The notes: generated from the sequence alone by a model not told the origin. A DNA stretch of 64,000 nucleotides from Betaproteobacteria bacterium (GCA_013298695.1 JAAFIS010000004.1:248001-312000), one strand, 5' to 3'. Shown: positions 25,762 to 34,589, numbered from the stretch's first letter. Translations and numbers: made by a program.

Positions 25762-27048
25762 TTATGTCGGCTGCAAACTCGCGGTAGTAGCTATTGCATT
25801 TAGTAACACCTCCGCCCCTAACGCCAAATGCTCCGCTCGCGCGTCCTCAATTTCGTTGTGCGAAATGCCGTCTTTGCAGGGGATGAAAATCATGGCGGCG
25901 GGGCAGGTGCGGGCGACGTAGACGGCGTCGTGCCCTGCGCCGCTGACGATGTCCATCGCGTCGTGGCCTAGCGCGCGAGCCACGTCGCGAATGCTTTGCA
26001 CGAGCGCGGCGTCGAAATGCGTTGGCGCGAAATAGACGACTTGTTGAATGTCGATATCACAATTGAATTCGCGTGCGACGGCTTCCGCATGCGCGCGAAG
26101 CGATGCGTCCATCGCGGAGAGCGTTGTGTCATCCGCGTGGCGAAAGTCCACCGTGAAGCGAACGCGCCCCGGAATTACGTTGCGTGAGTTGGGGAACACG
26201 TCCATCGAACCGACCGTGCCGCGTCCATGCGGTTGATGATCGAGCGCGATGCTGCGCGCCGCGATGACGAGTTGCGCAGCCGCTTGCATGGCGTCGCGGC
26301 GCAAGATCATGGGCGTCGGGCCCGCGTGCGCTTCCATGCCGCTCACAGTGATGTCGTACCAGCGTTGCCCGAGCGCGCCGGTGACCGCGCCGAGCGGTCG
26401 TGCTGTGGCTTCGAGCACGGGGCCTTGCTCGATATGCGCCTCGAAATACGCAGCGAAATGCGGAGCGCCCTCGGCCACCGATGCGGGCGATTCACCGTTT
26501 TGCTTGATAGCGGCAAGCGCTTCGCTCACGGACACGCCATCGCGATCACGCGCGCCAAGCGCATGTGCGAGGGTGAACGCACCCGCGTACACACCCGATC
26601 CCATCATCACGGGCACGAAGCGCGAGCCTTCCTCATTCGTCCAGATACACACTTCAATCGGCGCTTCGGTTTCGATGCCGAGTTCGTTGAGTTGCCGAAT
26701 CACTTCAATGCCCGCGAGCACGCCGTAGTTGCCATCGAATTTGCCGCCCGTGGGTTGGGTGTCGATGTGTGAGCCGGTAGCGACTGCAGCGCGCAACGGA
26801 TCGCGCCCGGCGCGTCGCATGAAAATGTTACCGATTTGATCGATGCGGATGCTGCATCCGGCCTCGCGCGCCCAACCGATCACCAGCTCGCGCGCTTGTC
26901 GGTCTAGATCGGTGAGCGCCAAACGGCACACGCCGCCTTTCGCGGTTGCACCAATTTGTGCAAGCGTCATCAGTGAGTCGTACAAACGCTCCGCGTTGAC
27001 CCGAAGTGGTGCGCTCACTGTGCGCGACGCGGTGACGATGTTTTCCAT
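25762..27048 (-). CDS. M20 Zn-dependent hydrolase, N-carbamoyl-L-amino-acid hydrolase / ureidoglycolate type
   Basis: The 428-residue protein has metal-ligand motifs VATGSHIDTQPTGGKFDGNY, the catalytic WTNEEGSRFVP, AYFEAHIEQGPVLE, GMEAHAGPTPM, and the terminal SGAGHDAVYVAR plus KDGISHNEIED. The spacing and TNEEG-RF motif fit HyuC/AmaB beta-ureidopropionase-type enzymes, which remove a carbamoyl or ureido group. It differs from the AllC-like protein at 8917-10191, which has GFGDEEG. It could act on N-carbamoyl amino acids or on a ureide in urate breakdown, since it is divergent from uraD with about 100 bases between starts. The exact substrate is undetermined. Confidence 0.85.
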   Translation of the reverse strand: MENIVTASRTVSAPLRVNAERLYDSLMTLAQIGATAKGGVCRLALTDLDRQARELVIGWAREAGCSIRIDQIGNIFMRRAGRDPLRAAVATGSHIDTQPTGGKFDGNYGVLAGIEVIRQLNELGIETEAPIEVCIWTNEEGSRFVPVMMGSGVYAGAFTLAHALGARDRDGVSVSEALAAIKQNGESPASVAEGAPHFAAYFEAHIEQGPVLEATARPLGAVTGALGQRWYDITVSGMEAHAGPTPMILRRDAMQAAAQLVIAARSIALDHQPHGRGTVGSMDVFPNSRNVIPGRVRFTVDFRHADDTTLSAMDASLRAHAEAVAREFNCDIDIQQVVYFAPTHFDAALVQSIRDVARALGHDAMDIVSGAGHDAVYVARTCPAAMIFIPCKDGISHNEIEDARAEHLALGAEVLLNAIATTASLQPT

Positions 27049-27148
27049 GATGTGGGGTTCGATAGAGAAATCAGAGAATACTGCAATAAGCCCTATAACT
27101 TGCTAGCACTGGCTATGCCCGGTGAACCTCAATAACATCAATCGACCT

Positions 27149-27667
27149 ATGCCCGCACTCAATGAAATCAATCGCCTTGAAGCGACTCAGTTCTCGCAAC
27201 TTTTCGGCGCGGTGTACGAGCATTCGCCGTGGATCGCAGAGCGAGCGTTTGCGCTAAAGCCCGCGAGCGGTTTCGCATCGCGCGCGCAGGTGCATGCGGC
27301 ATTGGCCGCAGTTGTGCAATCAGCGTCCGATTCGGAAAAAGTGGCGCTGCTTAACGTGCATCCAGAGCTTGCCGGAAAGGAAGCTTCCGCTGGCACCCTC
27401 ACCACGGCGTCTACGTCCGAGCAAGCAAGCGCTGGGCTCACATCGATGACCGCCGCCGATGTCGAGCAGCTTCGCGAGCTAAACGCTGCCTATCGCGAAA
27501 AGTTTGGCTTTCCGTTCATCATCGCCGTGCGCAACAACACACAAACCGCGATCTTTGGCGCGATCAAGTCGCGGCTTTTCAACACGCGCGCGATGGAGCT
27601 GAACAATGCGCTGATGCAGGTGGGCGAGATTGCGCGGTTGCGGTTGATGGATGTCGTTAATGAGTGA
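27149..27667 (+). CDS. uraD: 2-oxo-4-hydroxy-4-carboxy-5-ureidoimidazoline (OHCU) decarboxylase
   Basis: The protein has 172 residues from the ATG at 27149; an in-frame GTG at 27122 would add nine residues outside the usual family start. The catalytic histidine is in LLNVHPELAGK (the family HPxL motif). The helical fold continues with EQLRELNAAYREKFGFPFII, VRNNTQTAIFGAIKSRL and a C-terminal NALMQVGEIARLRLMD. It converts OHCU to S-allantoin, the third step after urate oxidation. Followed by a palindromic repeat and then uraH on the same strand. Confidence 0.93.
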   Translation: MPALNEINRLEATQFSQLFGAVYEHSPWIAERAFALKPASGFASRAQVHAALAAVVQSASDSEKVALLNVHPELAGKEASAGTLTTASTSEQASAGLTSMTAADVEQLRELNAAYREKFGFPFIIAVRNNTQTAIFGAIKSRLFNTRAMELNNALMQVGEIARLRLMDVVNE

Positions 27668-27680
27668 ATTTCTGCAACCG

Positions 27681-27732
27681 AACCCCATCTCCACCCGGCG
27701 CTTCGCGCCGACCTCCCCTTGAAGGGGAGGGA
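27681..27732. repeat. REP-like palindromic element between uraD and uraH
   Basis: AACCCCATCT-CCACCC, a GGCGCTTCGCGCC hairpin and a CTCCCCTTGAAGGGGAG palindrome follow one another. This is a shorter version of the element at 8812-8916. It sits inside the uraD-uraH transcription unit. Confidence 0.75.
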
Positions 27733-27743
27733 AGGAACTAACA

Positions 27744-28097
27744 ATGGGAAAACTCTCCACACACGTTCTCGACACGATGCACGGCAGCCCGGCGGCCGGT
27801 GTAGCGGTTGAGCTTTTTTCGATGCAACGCGACGCGCCTCTGTTGCTAGTCAAGACGACTACGAACGCAGATGGACGCACTGACGCGCCGCTTCTGAAAG
27901 ACGCAGAAGTGAAGCGCGGCAAATACCGCTTGGTGTTTCACGCGGGCGACTATTTCAAGAAGCGCGGCGTGGCGTTGCCCGATCCCGCATTCGTGGACGT
28001 GGTGACGATCGATTTTGGAATCGCCGAAGAGGGCGGGAGTTATCACGTTCCGCTGGTTTGTTCGCCGTGGACTTATTCAACGTATCGCGGCAGCTAG
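27744..28097 (+). CDS. uraH: 5-hydroxyisourate hydrolase (transthyretin-like)
   Basis: The 117-residue protein has the conserved start LSTHVLDTMHGSPAAGVAVE, whose histidine is catalytic, and the diagnostic C-terminal tetrapeptide YRGS. The segment HVPLVCSPWTYSTYRGS includes the second active-site region. The enzyme opens 5-hydroxyisourate to OHCU. It lies between uraD and puuD, its pathway neighbours on both sides. No periplasmic signal is visible, so it should be cytoplasmic. Confidence 0.95.
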   Translation: MGKLSTHVLDTMHGSPAAGVAVELFSMQRDAPLLLVKTTTNADGRTDAPLLKDAEVKRGKYRLVFHAGDYFKKRGVALPDPAFVDVVTIDFGIAEEGGSYHVPLVCSPWTYSTYRGS

Positions 28098-28129
28098 CGC
28101 CGCCGCGAAGGACGAATGACCAATGACGA

Positions 28130-28582
28130 GTGACGCAACTGCGAGAAAAAGATGCTCAACGGCGGCGCACTTTTCGATCCTCGCCCGTGCGTAAGCAGTA
28201 CCACTTCCGCAAGAGCGAGCGCGGTTTACTTGCGTGGGATGTTGATCGCTTGATTCAGCTTGCTCATCGGGCTCAAGGTATTGAACCGATCGCTATCCCG
28301 CTTTCAGAGATCAAAGAAATTGATGAGGCGTATTGGTACGACTCGAATAGTCAATTACCCACCTGTCGCGATTTGGTTTCGCATATGCGGCTTGTGAATG
28401 AGGCCGATCTCCGTTATCCAATCATTCTTTCGCCAGATGGTCGAATCATGGACGGTATGCATCGTGTTGCTAAGGCACTGCTCCAAGGCGAGAAAGAGAT
28501 CTTGGCTGTACGGTTCCCTTCCATGCCGGAGCCAGATTACATTGACGTTGAACCAGCAGATCTTCCATACGAAGACAGTTAA
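28130..28582 (+). CDS. ParB-like domain small protein
   Basis: The 150-residue protein begins at a GTG (28130); no ATG precedes it in frame and the ribosome site is weak. The C-terminal half, RYPIILSPDGRIMDGMHR, then VAKALLQGEKEILAVRF, resembles the ParB/Srx fold, where the GR-I-DG-HR region binds nucleotide or DNA. The N-terminus is basic (QRRRTFRSSPVRKQYHFRK). No helix-turn-helix of the partition-type is seen, so it is not a chromosome partition protein. It sits inside the uraD-uraH-puuD unit, 32 bases after uraH and 9 before puuD. Its role there is unknown. Confidence 0.65.
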   Translation: MTQLREKDAQRRRTFRSSPVRKQYHFRKSERGLLAWDVDRLIQLAHRAQGIEPIAIPLSEIKEIDEAYWYDSNSQLPTCRDLVSHMRLVNEADLRYPIILSPDGRIMDGMHRVAKALLQGEKEILAVRFPSMPEPDYIDVEPADLPYEDS

Positions 28583-28591
28583 CGACTATCC

Positions 28592-29776
28592 ATGGATGCT
28601 TATTTACTTGATTGGTTGAACCTCCTGCTCCGCTGGCTCCACGTGATCGTGGGCATTGCGTGGATTGGTGCGTCGTTCTATTTTGTTTGGCTCGATAACT
28701 CGCTCGTGAAGCCGAGCGATCCGGCGCTCAAAGAGAAAGGCGTGGATGGCGAGCTGTGGGCGGTGCATGGCGGCGGCTTCTACAACCCGCAGAAATACAT
28801 GGTCGCGCCGAAAGCGCTGCCTGAGCATTTGCATTGGTTCTATTGGGAGAGTTATTGGACGTGGATGAGCGGCTTCGCGCTCTTCGTCACACTCTATCTT
28901 TTCAACGCGCAAACGTTTCTGATTGATAAGAACGTGTATGCGTGGGGTTCGTCGAGCGCGGCCATTGCAGCCTCGCTCGTGTATCTGGTGATGGGCTGGG
29001 TGGTGTACGACGCGATTTGTCGAATCTTCGGACAGAAGAAAAACGGCGATGCGATCGTGGGCGTGCTCGTGTTTCTCTATGTCGTTGCGGCCACCTACAT
29101 CGCGTGCCATTTTTTCGCAGGGCGCGCTGCGTTTTTGCTTACGGGCGCGATGCTCGCCACCGCGATGAGTGCGAACGTATTGATGGTGATCATTCCGGGG
29201 CAGAAAAAGACCATTACCGCGATGAAGGCAGGATTGCCGCCCGACCCAACGCATCCGATGCGCGCAAAACAACGCAGCGTTCACAACACGTACTTCACGC
29301 TGCCCGTGCTCTTCGCGATGCTCTCGAATCACTACAGCTTCGCGTACAGCGCAAAATACAACTGGCTCGTGCTCGTGCTCATCATGTTCGCAGGTGCGCT
29401 GATTAGGCAATTCTTCGTGCTGAAACACAAGGGTCGTTGGGATTACAAATACTGGGCGATCGCCTCGGCGATTTTGCTCGGCGTTGCCATCTGGCTCGCA
29501 CCACCACCCGCGAAACCTATGGCCGCGAACGCCGCACCGCTGACCTATGCGGATATCAAACCAATCTTGGAAGCACGCTGCGCGATGTGTCACAACGCGC
29601 AAGTGCAAATGAAGAACGTCGCGCTGCATACACCCGAACTCGTGCAGCAACACGCACGACAAATCTATCAGCAAGCGGTCGTGACCCGTGCGATGCCGAT
29701 GAATAACTCAACGCAAATTACCGAGGAAGAGCGACAAAAGCTCGCGTTGTGGGTGAGCGCGGGCGCGAAGCTTTAG
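28592..29776 (+). CDS. puuD: Membrane-bound urate hydroxylase PuuD with C-terminal cytochrome c
   Basis: The 394-residue protein begins with LLRWLHVIVGIAWIGASFYF and NPQKYMVAPKALPEHLHWF-type sequence characteristic of PuuD. About eight membrane helices run to residue 300. The C-terminal domain has a c-type haem site CAMCH (about residue 330) and an axial methionine candidate in RAMPMNNSTQITEEER. The enzyme oxidises urate to 5-hydroxyisourate and passes electrons to the respiratory chain, unlike soluble uricase. It is the entry enzyme for uraH, uraD, puuE and the AllC-like product in this window. Confidence 0.95.
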   Translation: MDAYLLDWLNLLLRWLHVIVGIAWIGASFYFVWLDNSLVKPSDPALKEKGVDGELWAVHGGGFYNPQKYMVAPKALPEHLHWFYWESYWTWMSGFALFVTLYLFNAQTFLIDKNVYAWGSSSAAIAASLVYLVMGWVVYDAICRIFGQKKNGDAIVGVLVFLYVVAATYIACHFFAGRAAFLLTGAMLATAMSANVLMVIIPGQKKTITAMKAGLPPDPTHPMRAKQRSVHNTYFTLPVLFAMLSNHYSFAYSAKYNWLVLVLIMFAGALIRQFFVLKHKGRWDYKYWAIASAILLGVAIWLAPPPAKPMAANAAPLTYADIKPILEARCAMCHNAQVQMKNVALHTPELVQQHARQIYQQAVVTRAMPMNNSTQITEEERQKLALWVSAGAKL

Positions 29777-29823
29777 CGCACGCAGCAAGCTTCGAGAAAC
29801 AAACAACAGCTTTTCAACGATAT

Positions 29824-29840
29824 GTCCGATTAAATTGGGC
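29824..29840 (+). other. Short 3'-end hairpin (ATTGGGC family), wobble-paired copy
   Basis: GTCCGAT-TAA-ATTGGGC lies 48 bases after the puuD stop. As RNA all seven base pairs form, two of them as G-U wobbles. No U-tract follows. The next, perfect copy is 48 bases downstream. Confidence 0.5.
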
Positions 29841-29888
29841 ACAGCACAAATTTATTTGCTTGTTTGATAAATAATTAAAAATCCTTTT

Positions 29889-29909
29889 ACGCCCAATTAA
29901 ATTGGGCGT
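29889..29909. other. Perfect short palindrome (ATTGGGC hairpin family)
   Basis: Ten-base arms ACGCCCAATT and AATTGGGCGT flank a single A, so the site is symmetric in DNA and folds as a hairpin in RNA. It lies in a strikingly AT-rich stretch between puuD and the next gene. This is the best-conserved of the copies in the window (others near 35092, 44721, 53799, 62634 and 62700). Confidence 0.7.
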
Positions 29910-29986
29910 GTATCGAAATAGTTTAATTGTTCTTCCTGAGGGCTAGAACTGTTGCTATGACATTGGCATGTTGGTAGATTCGGGTG

Positions 29987-32800
29987 ATGAAGTATCGCAA
30001 CACCCGCAATTGGTCTCCGTCGATCATCCACGCATCTTGCCCTCTGATTCGCTACCTGCTGAGTTGCATGGCGCTAAGCGTGATGATCGGGGGTGTTTCC
30101 GCGCAATGCCCCTTTAACGTTGCCGGATCCGGCGCGGCGAGCGCGCTACGTGATGGCCTCGCCTTGACGCGAATCGCAATGAATAACGCCTCGATGTCGG
30201 GCATCGGCAGTGTCCCCGCGCAAGATCAAGTAACGAGTGCCATCGCCGCCAACGAAACACGACTGGACATCAACGGCAACGGCGAATTCGACGCGGTCGA
30301 TGCGTCCGTGATCGCGCGCTACCTCGTAGGTTTTCGCGGCAGCTCGCTGCTCGTGGGAAGCGCGGGCGTCAGCGCAAAGCGCGGCTCTGGCGTCGCGATG
30401 CAAACCTACATTGATGGCGGCTGCGCTGCGGTCGCGCCGACGCGTAAAAAGCTCTCGGTGATGAAAACTGAACAGATGTCGCAGAACAGCGGCGGCGTGT
30501 TCATCTCGGTGCTCGATGATGTCGAAATAGATCAAAACATCGATCTCACCTGGCTCGAAGTGCAGGGCACGCTCTGGTGCAGTGATCGCGATCTGTCGGT
30601 GTCGTCGGGTTGGATCGTTGTGCATGGCGGCAAGCTTCAATGCGGCACCGCGCTCAATGCGTTCACCAAAAAACTCACGATCACGCTCACCGGAAATGAT
30701 CCCACGCAAAACGCGCTCGGCATGATGGGCGCAAAAGTACTCGGCGCGATGCACGGCGGTCGCCTGCAACTCTACGGTGAGCAGCGTACGTCGTGGACGT
30801 CGCTCGGCGCGCCCGCCGCAGCAGGCGCAACACAGATCACGTTGAAAGAATCGCCTGCGTGGCGCGTGGGTGAGCGCATCGTGATCGCGTCCACAAGTTT
30901 CGAGCCGAACGAAGCGGAAGAGCGCACGATTGCTGCGATCAGCGGCGCTACCGTCACGTTAAATCAACCACTCACGTTTCGCCATTACGGAGACTTGCAA
31001 ACCTTCGACGGCAAAACGCTCGACAGCCGCGCAGAAGTGGGCTTGCTCTCGCGCAACATCGTGATTCAGGGCGATGCGGGATCGGAAGCGTCGCAGTTCG
31101 GTGGCCATGTGATGATTATGGGTAGCTCTGTGACTACGCGTGAAACCAATCCTTCGCTGCGCTCCAGTGCAAAAATTCGTGGCGTTGAATTTCGCCGGCT
31201 GGGGCAATTCAATCGGCTCGGACGTTATCCATTTCACTGGCATCAAAACGGTGGAAGTAACGGCGACTTCATTGAGAATTCCGCCGTGCATACCTCGCTA
31301 CAACGCGGCATCGTGGTGCACGGCACCGACGGCGTACTCGTAAAAAACAATGTCGTCTACAAAACGCCAGGGCATAGTTATGTGATTGAAGACGCCACCG
31401 AACGCGGCAACGTTTTCGATACGAATCTTGGTTTGTTGCCGCGCGCTGCAACGTTAACCGTGAACGGGCTCAAAGATCAAAACGATCAAGGCGCAGCAGT
31501 GTTCTGGTTGCGCACCGCGGCGTCGACGCTTAAAAACAATAGCGCCGCAGGCGGGCAATTTGCGGGCTATTGGTTTGACATGGGCTTCATTGATGAAAAC
31601 TACGTCACTAAACGGCTGCTCACATTTCAAAACAACACCGTGCATTCGCATCGTTCGGGGCGTCCGTTTGGTGAGAGCGATACTTGGGCGGTGTGGCATA
31701 CCGATGGCTTCGTGCCCAGTGATGCAGGTGTGCTACTTTTTGAAGGGCTCACCGCTTATAAAAACGAACGCGTCGTTGAAAGCGGTGGTCGTTCGGTTAC
31801 CAGCAATTCGATGATTGCTGATAACGGCATGGTGATTACTGGTGGCTTGCTGAAAGATTCAGTCGTCGTGAGCCGTAGTGCGAATGCCGATGTTGATTCG
31901 AAATGGGGAATGACTGGTATGTTCGCCTACGGCGGATTTGCAAATGCAGAGAACGTGACCTGGGTGAATTACGTGAACGGTCGTACGATTTCGCGCACGC
32001 TTGCTTGCGGCATCGAGTATCCGCGCTTCAGTAATCGCGGCGCGAAGCTCGTAAATTCCAATCCAAGCGCGGGTTGTGGGGATGTGATCTTGAGCGATCT
32101 CGATGGCAGCCTCTCGGGTGCCGGGCAACCTCGAAAACTGGTGAACGTTGAAGGTCGCGTGGGCTTTCCAGAGGTCGGAACCAATCGTTTTGGTTTATTG
32201 ACAAGCGAATGTCAAGTCGCGCTCAACGGATTGTCCGATGGCTATGCAGTCTGCCCGAACTTTGACTACCGCGCGCTAGGCGTTACTTACCCGAATGGCC
32301 CAACACAAAATTTCTCCAACGACAACTGGCGGATCGATGTGGTGCGCGCCGAAGACGGCGATCGCGTGACACCCGATCACTTCCGCTGGGTGTCCTACAC
32401 TGTGCCTGGGAAAGCCTATCGACTTGAAGTGCGTAATCGCTTGAACGCATCCGATACCATGGACTACGGCTTGCAAACTTTGCAGTTCGTGAACCTTGGA
32501 CTCAGCGAAGGCGACTTCGCCGATCCGAATCCGCAATTGGGTGGACGCAACGTCATGTACGACCCAGTGGCTCCCACGAGAACGGTGATGACGAACGCTC
32601 TCATTCCAACGGGCGTGTATCGCATTCGCGCTTGCCTGCGTAACACCACCTGTGATCAAAACGCGAGCAACTGGCCGCAAGTCAGCGCAGCGCCGAGCGT
32701 TGCAGCGCTACAAGTCGCAGCGACATCCGGCTACGCAGTCGAAGGCGGGCGGATTTACTTCAAACTATTCGGTAGTGAGCAGTTGCGTTTTGAGCGTTAA
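29987..32800 (+). CDS. Secreted G8 domain / right-handed beta-helix (CEMIP-like) protein with dockerin-like N-terminal module
   Basis: The frame has 938 residues from a GTG at 29984; the next codon is the ATG used here. An export signal ends near GGVSAQ (residue 41). Residues 42-147 repeat the module seen in the 10580 gene: CPF start, Ca-loop DINGNGEFDAVD, SVIARYLVGF and a closing DGGC. The G8 domain follows at about 160-290, with ISVLDDVEIDQNIDLTWLEV and GKLQCGT. A parallel beta-helix region with GVEFRRLGQFNRLGRYPFHW, HGTDGVLVKNNVVY and HSYVIEDATERGNVF then follows, as in CEMIP/TMEM2-like proteins that bind or cleave hyaluronan. A polysaccharide-acting extracellular role is inferred. Confidence 0.8.
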   Translation: MKYRNTRNWSPSIIHASCPLIRYLLSCMALSVMIGGVSAQCPFNVAGSGAASALRDGLALTRIAMNNASMSGIGSVPAQDQVTSAIAANETRLDINGNGEFDAVDASVIARYLVGFRGSSLLVGSAGVSAKRGSGVAMQTYIDGGCAAVAPTRKKLSVMKTEQMSQNSGGVFISVLDDVEIDQNIDLTWLEVQGTLWCSDRDLSVSSGWIVVHGGKLQCGTALNAFTKKLTITLTGNDPTQNALGMMGAKVLGAMHGGRLQLYGEQRTSWTSLGAPAAAGATQITLKESPAWRVGERIVIASTSFEPNEAEERTIAAISGATVTLNQPLTFRHYGDLQTFDGKTLDSRAEVGLLSRNIVIQGDAGSEASQFGGHVMIMGSSVTTRETNPSLRSSAKIRGVEFRRLGQFNRLGRYPFHWHQNGGSNGDFIENSAVHTSLQRGIVVHGTDGVLVKNNVVYKTPGHSYVIEDATERGNVFDTNLGLLPRAATLTVNGLKDQNDQGAAVFWLRTAASTLKNNSAAGGQFAGYWFDMGFIDENYVTKRLLTFQNNTVHSHRSGRPFGESDTWAVWHTDGFVPSDAGVLLFEGLTAYKNERVVESGGRSVTSNSMIADNGMVITGGLLKDSVVVSRSANADVDSKWGMTGMFAYGGFANAENVTWVNYVNGRTISRTLACGIEYPRFSNRGAKLVNSNPSAGCGDVILSDLDGSLSGAGQPRKLVNVEGRVGFPEVGTNRFGLLTSECQVALNGLSDGYAVCPNFDYRALGVTYPNGPTQNFSNDNWRIDVVRAEDGDRVTPDHFRWVSYTVPGKAYRLEVRNRLNASDTMDYGLQTLQFVNLGLSEGDFADPNPQLGGRNVMYDPVAPTRTVMTNALIPTGVYRIRACLRNTTCDQNASNWPQVSAAPSVAALQVAATSGYAVEGGRIYFKLFGSEQLRFER

Positions 32801-32841
32801 GTGAAAATAGCGCATGATCTGCGCTTGTACTCAACATATTC

Positions 32842-34518
32842 ATGTTCACAACGATTGGCATTTTGATTCGAGCGCTCGTGGTCTGTGCCGCACTAGCAAT
32901 GTGGCTCGGCTCAAGCTCGGTAAGCGCTAGCGCCGTTTTGCCGCAGACTGTGCAGCATGTCGCGCTTTTCGACCTGCTTGTGAGCGAGATTGAACGCATT
33001 GATGGCGATGGCCTCGTCAATCGAGAAACACGCCCTGAATCTTGGTCACAAACCACTGCACGACTGCGCGAAGCGGCGCGCTCAGCAAGCACCGCAATTG
33101 AGTACGGTCAGGTGTTTCACCAACTGCGTCACACCTATCCAAATTCTCATGCACGCATTGAGCTTGTCGAAGAATATCGTAGCGCGTGGGCGCAGCGCGA
33201 TGCGCGCTTACCCGTTACGATTCGCGCGGAAACAGTCACGCCCGGGGTGACACGGCCTTCGCTTCGCATTGCCCACGTTGATGACGTCTGGGTTAAATCG
33301 CAAACGCGTAGTGAATCATTGCCAAGAGTTGGCGATGTTGTTATCGCGATGAACGATCGATCAGCCAATGATTGGCTGGGAGAGAATGAGATTTTCTGCA
33401 AGCTACCGACCGCGCTGCAGTGCCCGATTGAATTTCATCGCAACCTCACTCGCGGACTGCTGTTTTGGCATCCTGAGAAGCCGCTTGCGATTGACGTGCT
33501 TCGCGCTGGCGAAACGATTCGTTTTACTGTGGCGTCACTATCGACGACGAGTTCTTCAAACGCTTCAACAACCTCCAGCTCCAACGCGAAACATTCGTGG
33601 TGCGAATCGGCGCTGAATCGCGTGCCGCTCGGATTCAAATTGGTATTCAGCGGCACGATGGTGTGCGTGTTTGAACACGATGCAATACGCGACACACAGC
33701 TCTGGCGGATCGCCTCATTTGCGAGCGAGAAGTCACGAACCTTCGATGCAATACCGGGTCAACACAAAACCGTTGATGAAGAGGTTGATCATTTCTATGC
33801 AACGTTTTGGGAGGCAAAATCGCCGCTCGTTAAGCACTTGATCATTGACGTTGCGGGCAACAGCGGCGGCGAAAGCGTTGTTGCTTGGCTGCGATTGCTT
33901 TTGAATGCGCCGTTTCAATCCGATTTTGTTCGGTTCAGAAAGATTCGCGAGTTTGATGAGCCGAATGTGAATCGTGCGCTGTTTTGGAATTCGAAGGGTG
34001 CGCTCTACCAATCTGTTGAAGCGTTAAAGCGCGACGGCACTTTTGCGAAAACCCGCGAAGGTCACTGGTTGCCTGCGGTACCCGCGTTTTGTCCTGACAC
34101 TAAAAAACTTTGCGCGAATGAACTGCATCGCCCGCGCGAGCATGGGTTCAAAGGAAAGCTCAGCGTTATCACTGATCCGTTTTGCAATTCAGCCTGCGTG
34201 ACTTTTGCGAACGCCATGAAATCACAAGCTAACGCGCGAATCGTCGGATTGCCACATACAGCCGACACCAGTATTTCAAGATTGCAAATTCATTTCGGTT
34301 TTGATCGCGACGGCAAGGCGATCACACAAATAGAAGACGATTCGGATATTGCGAAGAAGATCGGCATTTTCACAGCGTCAGCGACGCGTTCAGAAACACC
34401 GGACGGTGAGCGCCGGTCGGGCGTTCCGTTGATGCCGGATCACGCCGTTGAACGTCGCTGGGATCAGGACGGCGATCAATGGGCGCGTGCTGCGCTTACT
34501 GAAGCGTTAAAACGATAA
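32842..34518 (+). CDS. Exported S41-like (C-terminal processing) peptidase
   Basis: The 558-residue protein has a hydrophobic signal (ILIRALVVCAALAMWLG). Residues 150-235 look PDZ-like (LPRVGDVVIAMNDRSANDW). The S41 core shows HLIIDVAGNSGGESVVAW, the counterpart of the LDLRGNGGG motif. SVITDPFCNSACVTFANAMK places a candidate nucleophile serine in the N-S-A segment where tail-specific proteases have it. A low-complexity serine/threonine/asparagine run (TTSSSNASTTSSSNA) interrupts the middle. A lysine partner is not obvious. It follows the CEMIP-like gene by 41 bases, and a small exported protein gene follows. Periplasmic or surface peptidase is the best call; substrate unknown. Confidence 0.7.
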   Translation: MFTTIGILIRALVVCAALAMWLGSSSVSASAVLPQTVQHVALFDLLVSEIERIDGDGLVNRETRPESWSQTTARLREAARSASTAIEYGQVFHQLRHTYPNSHARIELVEEYRSAWAQRDARLPVTIRAETVTPGVTRPSLRIAHVDDVWVKSQTRSESLPRVGDVVIAMNDRSANDWLGENEIFCKLPTALQCPIEFHRNLTRGLLFWHPEKPLAIDVLRAGETIRFTVASLSTTSSSNASTTSSSNAKHSWCESALNRVPLGFKLVFSGTMVCVFEHDAIRDTQLWRIASFASEKSRTFDAIPGQHKTVDEEVDHFYATFWEAKSPLVKHLIIDVAGNSGGESVVAWLRLLLNAPFQSDFVRFRKIREFDEPNVNRALFWNSKGALYQSVEALKRDGTFAKTREGHWLPAVPAFCPDTKKLCANELHRPREHGFKGKLSVITDPFCNSACVTFANAMKSQANARIVGLPHTADTSISRLQIHFGFDRDGKAITQIEDDSDIAKKIGIFTASATRSETPDGERRSGVPLMPDHAVERRWDQDGDQWARAALTEALKR

Positions 34519-34589
34519 GTGTTTCTTGGGTGAGAAAAGTCGAAGCGCATTCAGCGACAATCACGTGTCTTTTTTGCTGGAGTTCGAGA

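Noticed and set aside
28604-29674. A 356-codon open frame antisense to puuD
   Set aside because: It lies entirely within a well-supported gene, has low-complexity histidine/arginine-rich translation and no ribosome site; it is a by-product of codon use.
29841-29888. AT-rich stretch as a replication origin or phage attachment site
   Set aside because: No DnaA-box cluster, no duplicated att core and no integrase gene are visible.
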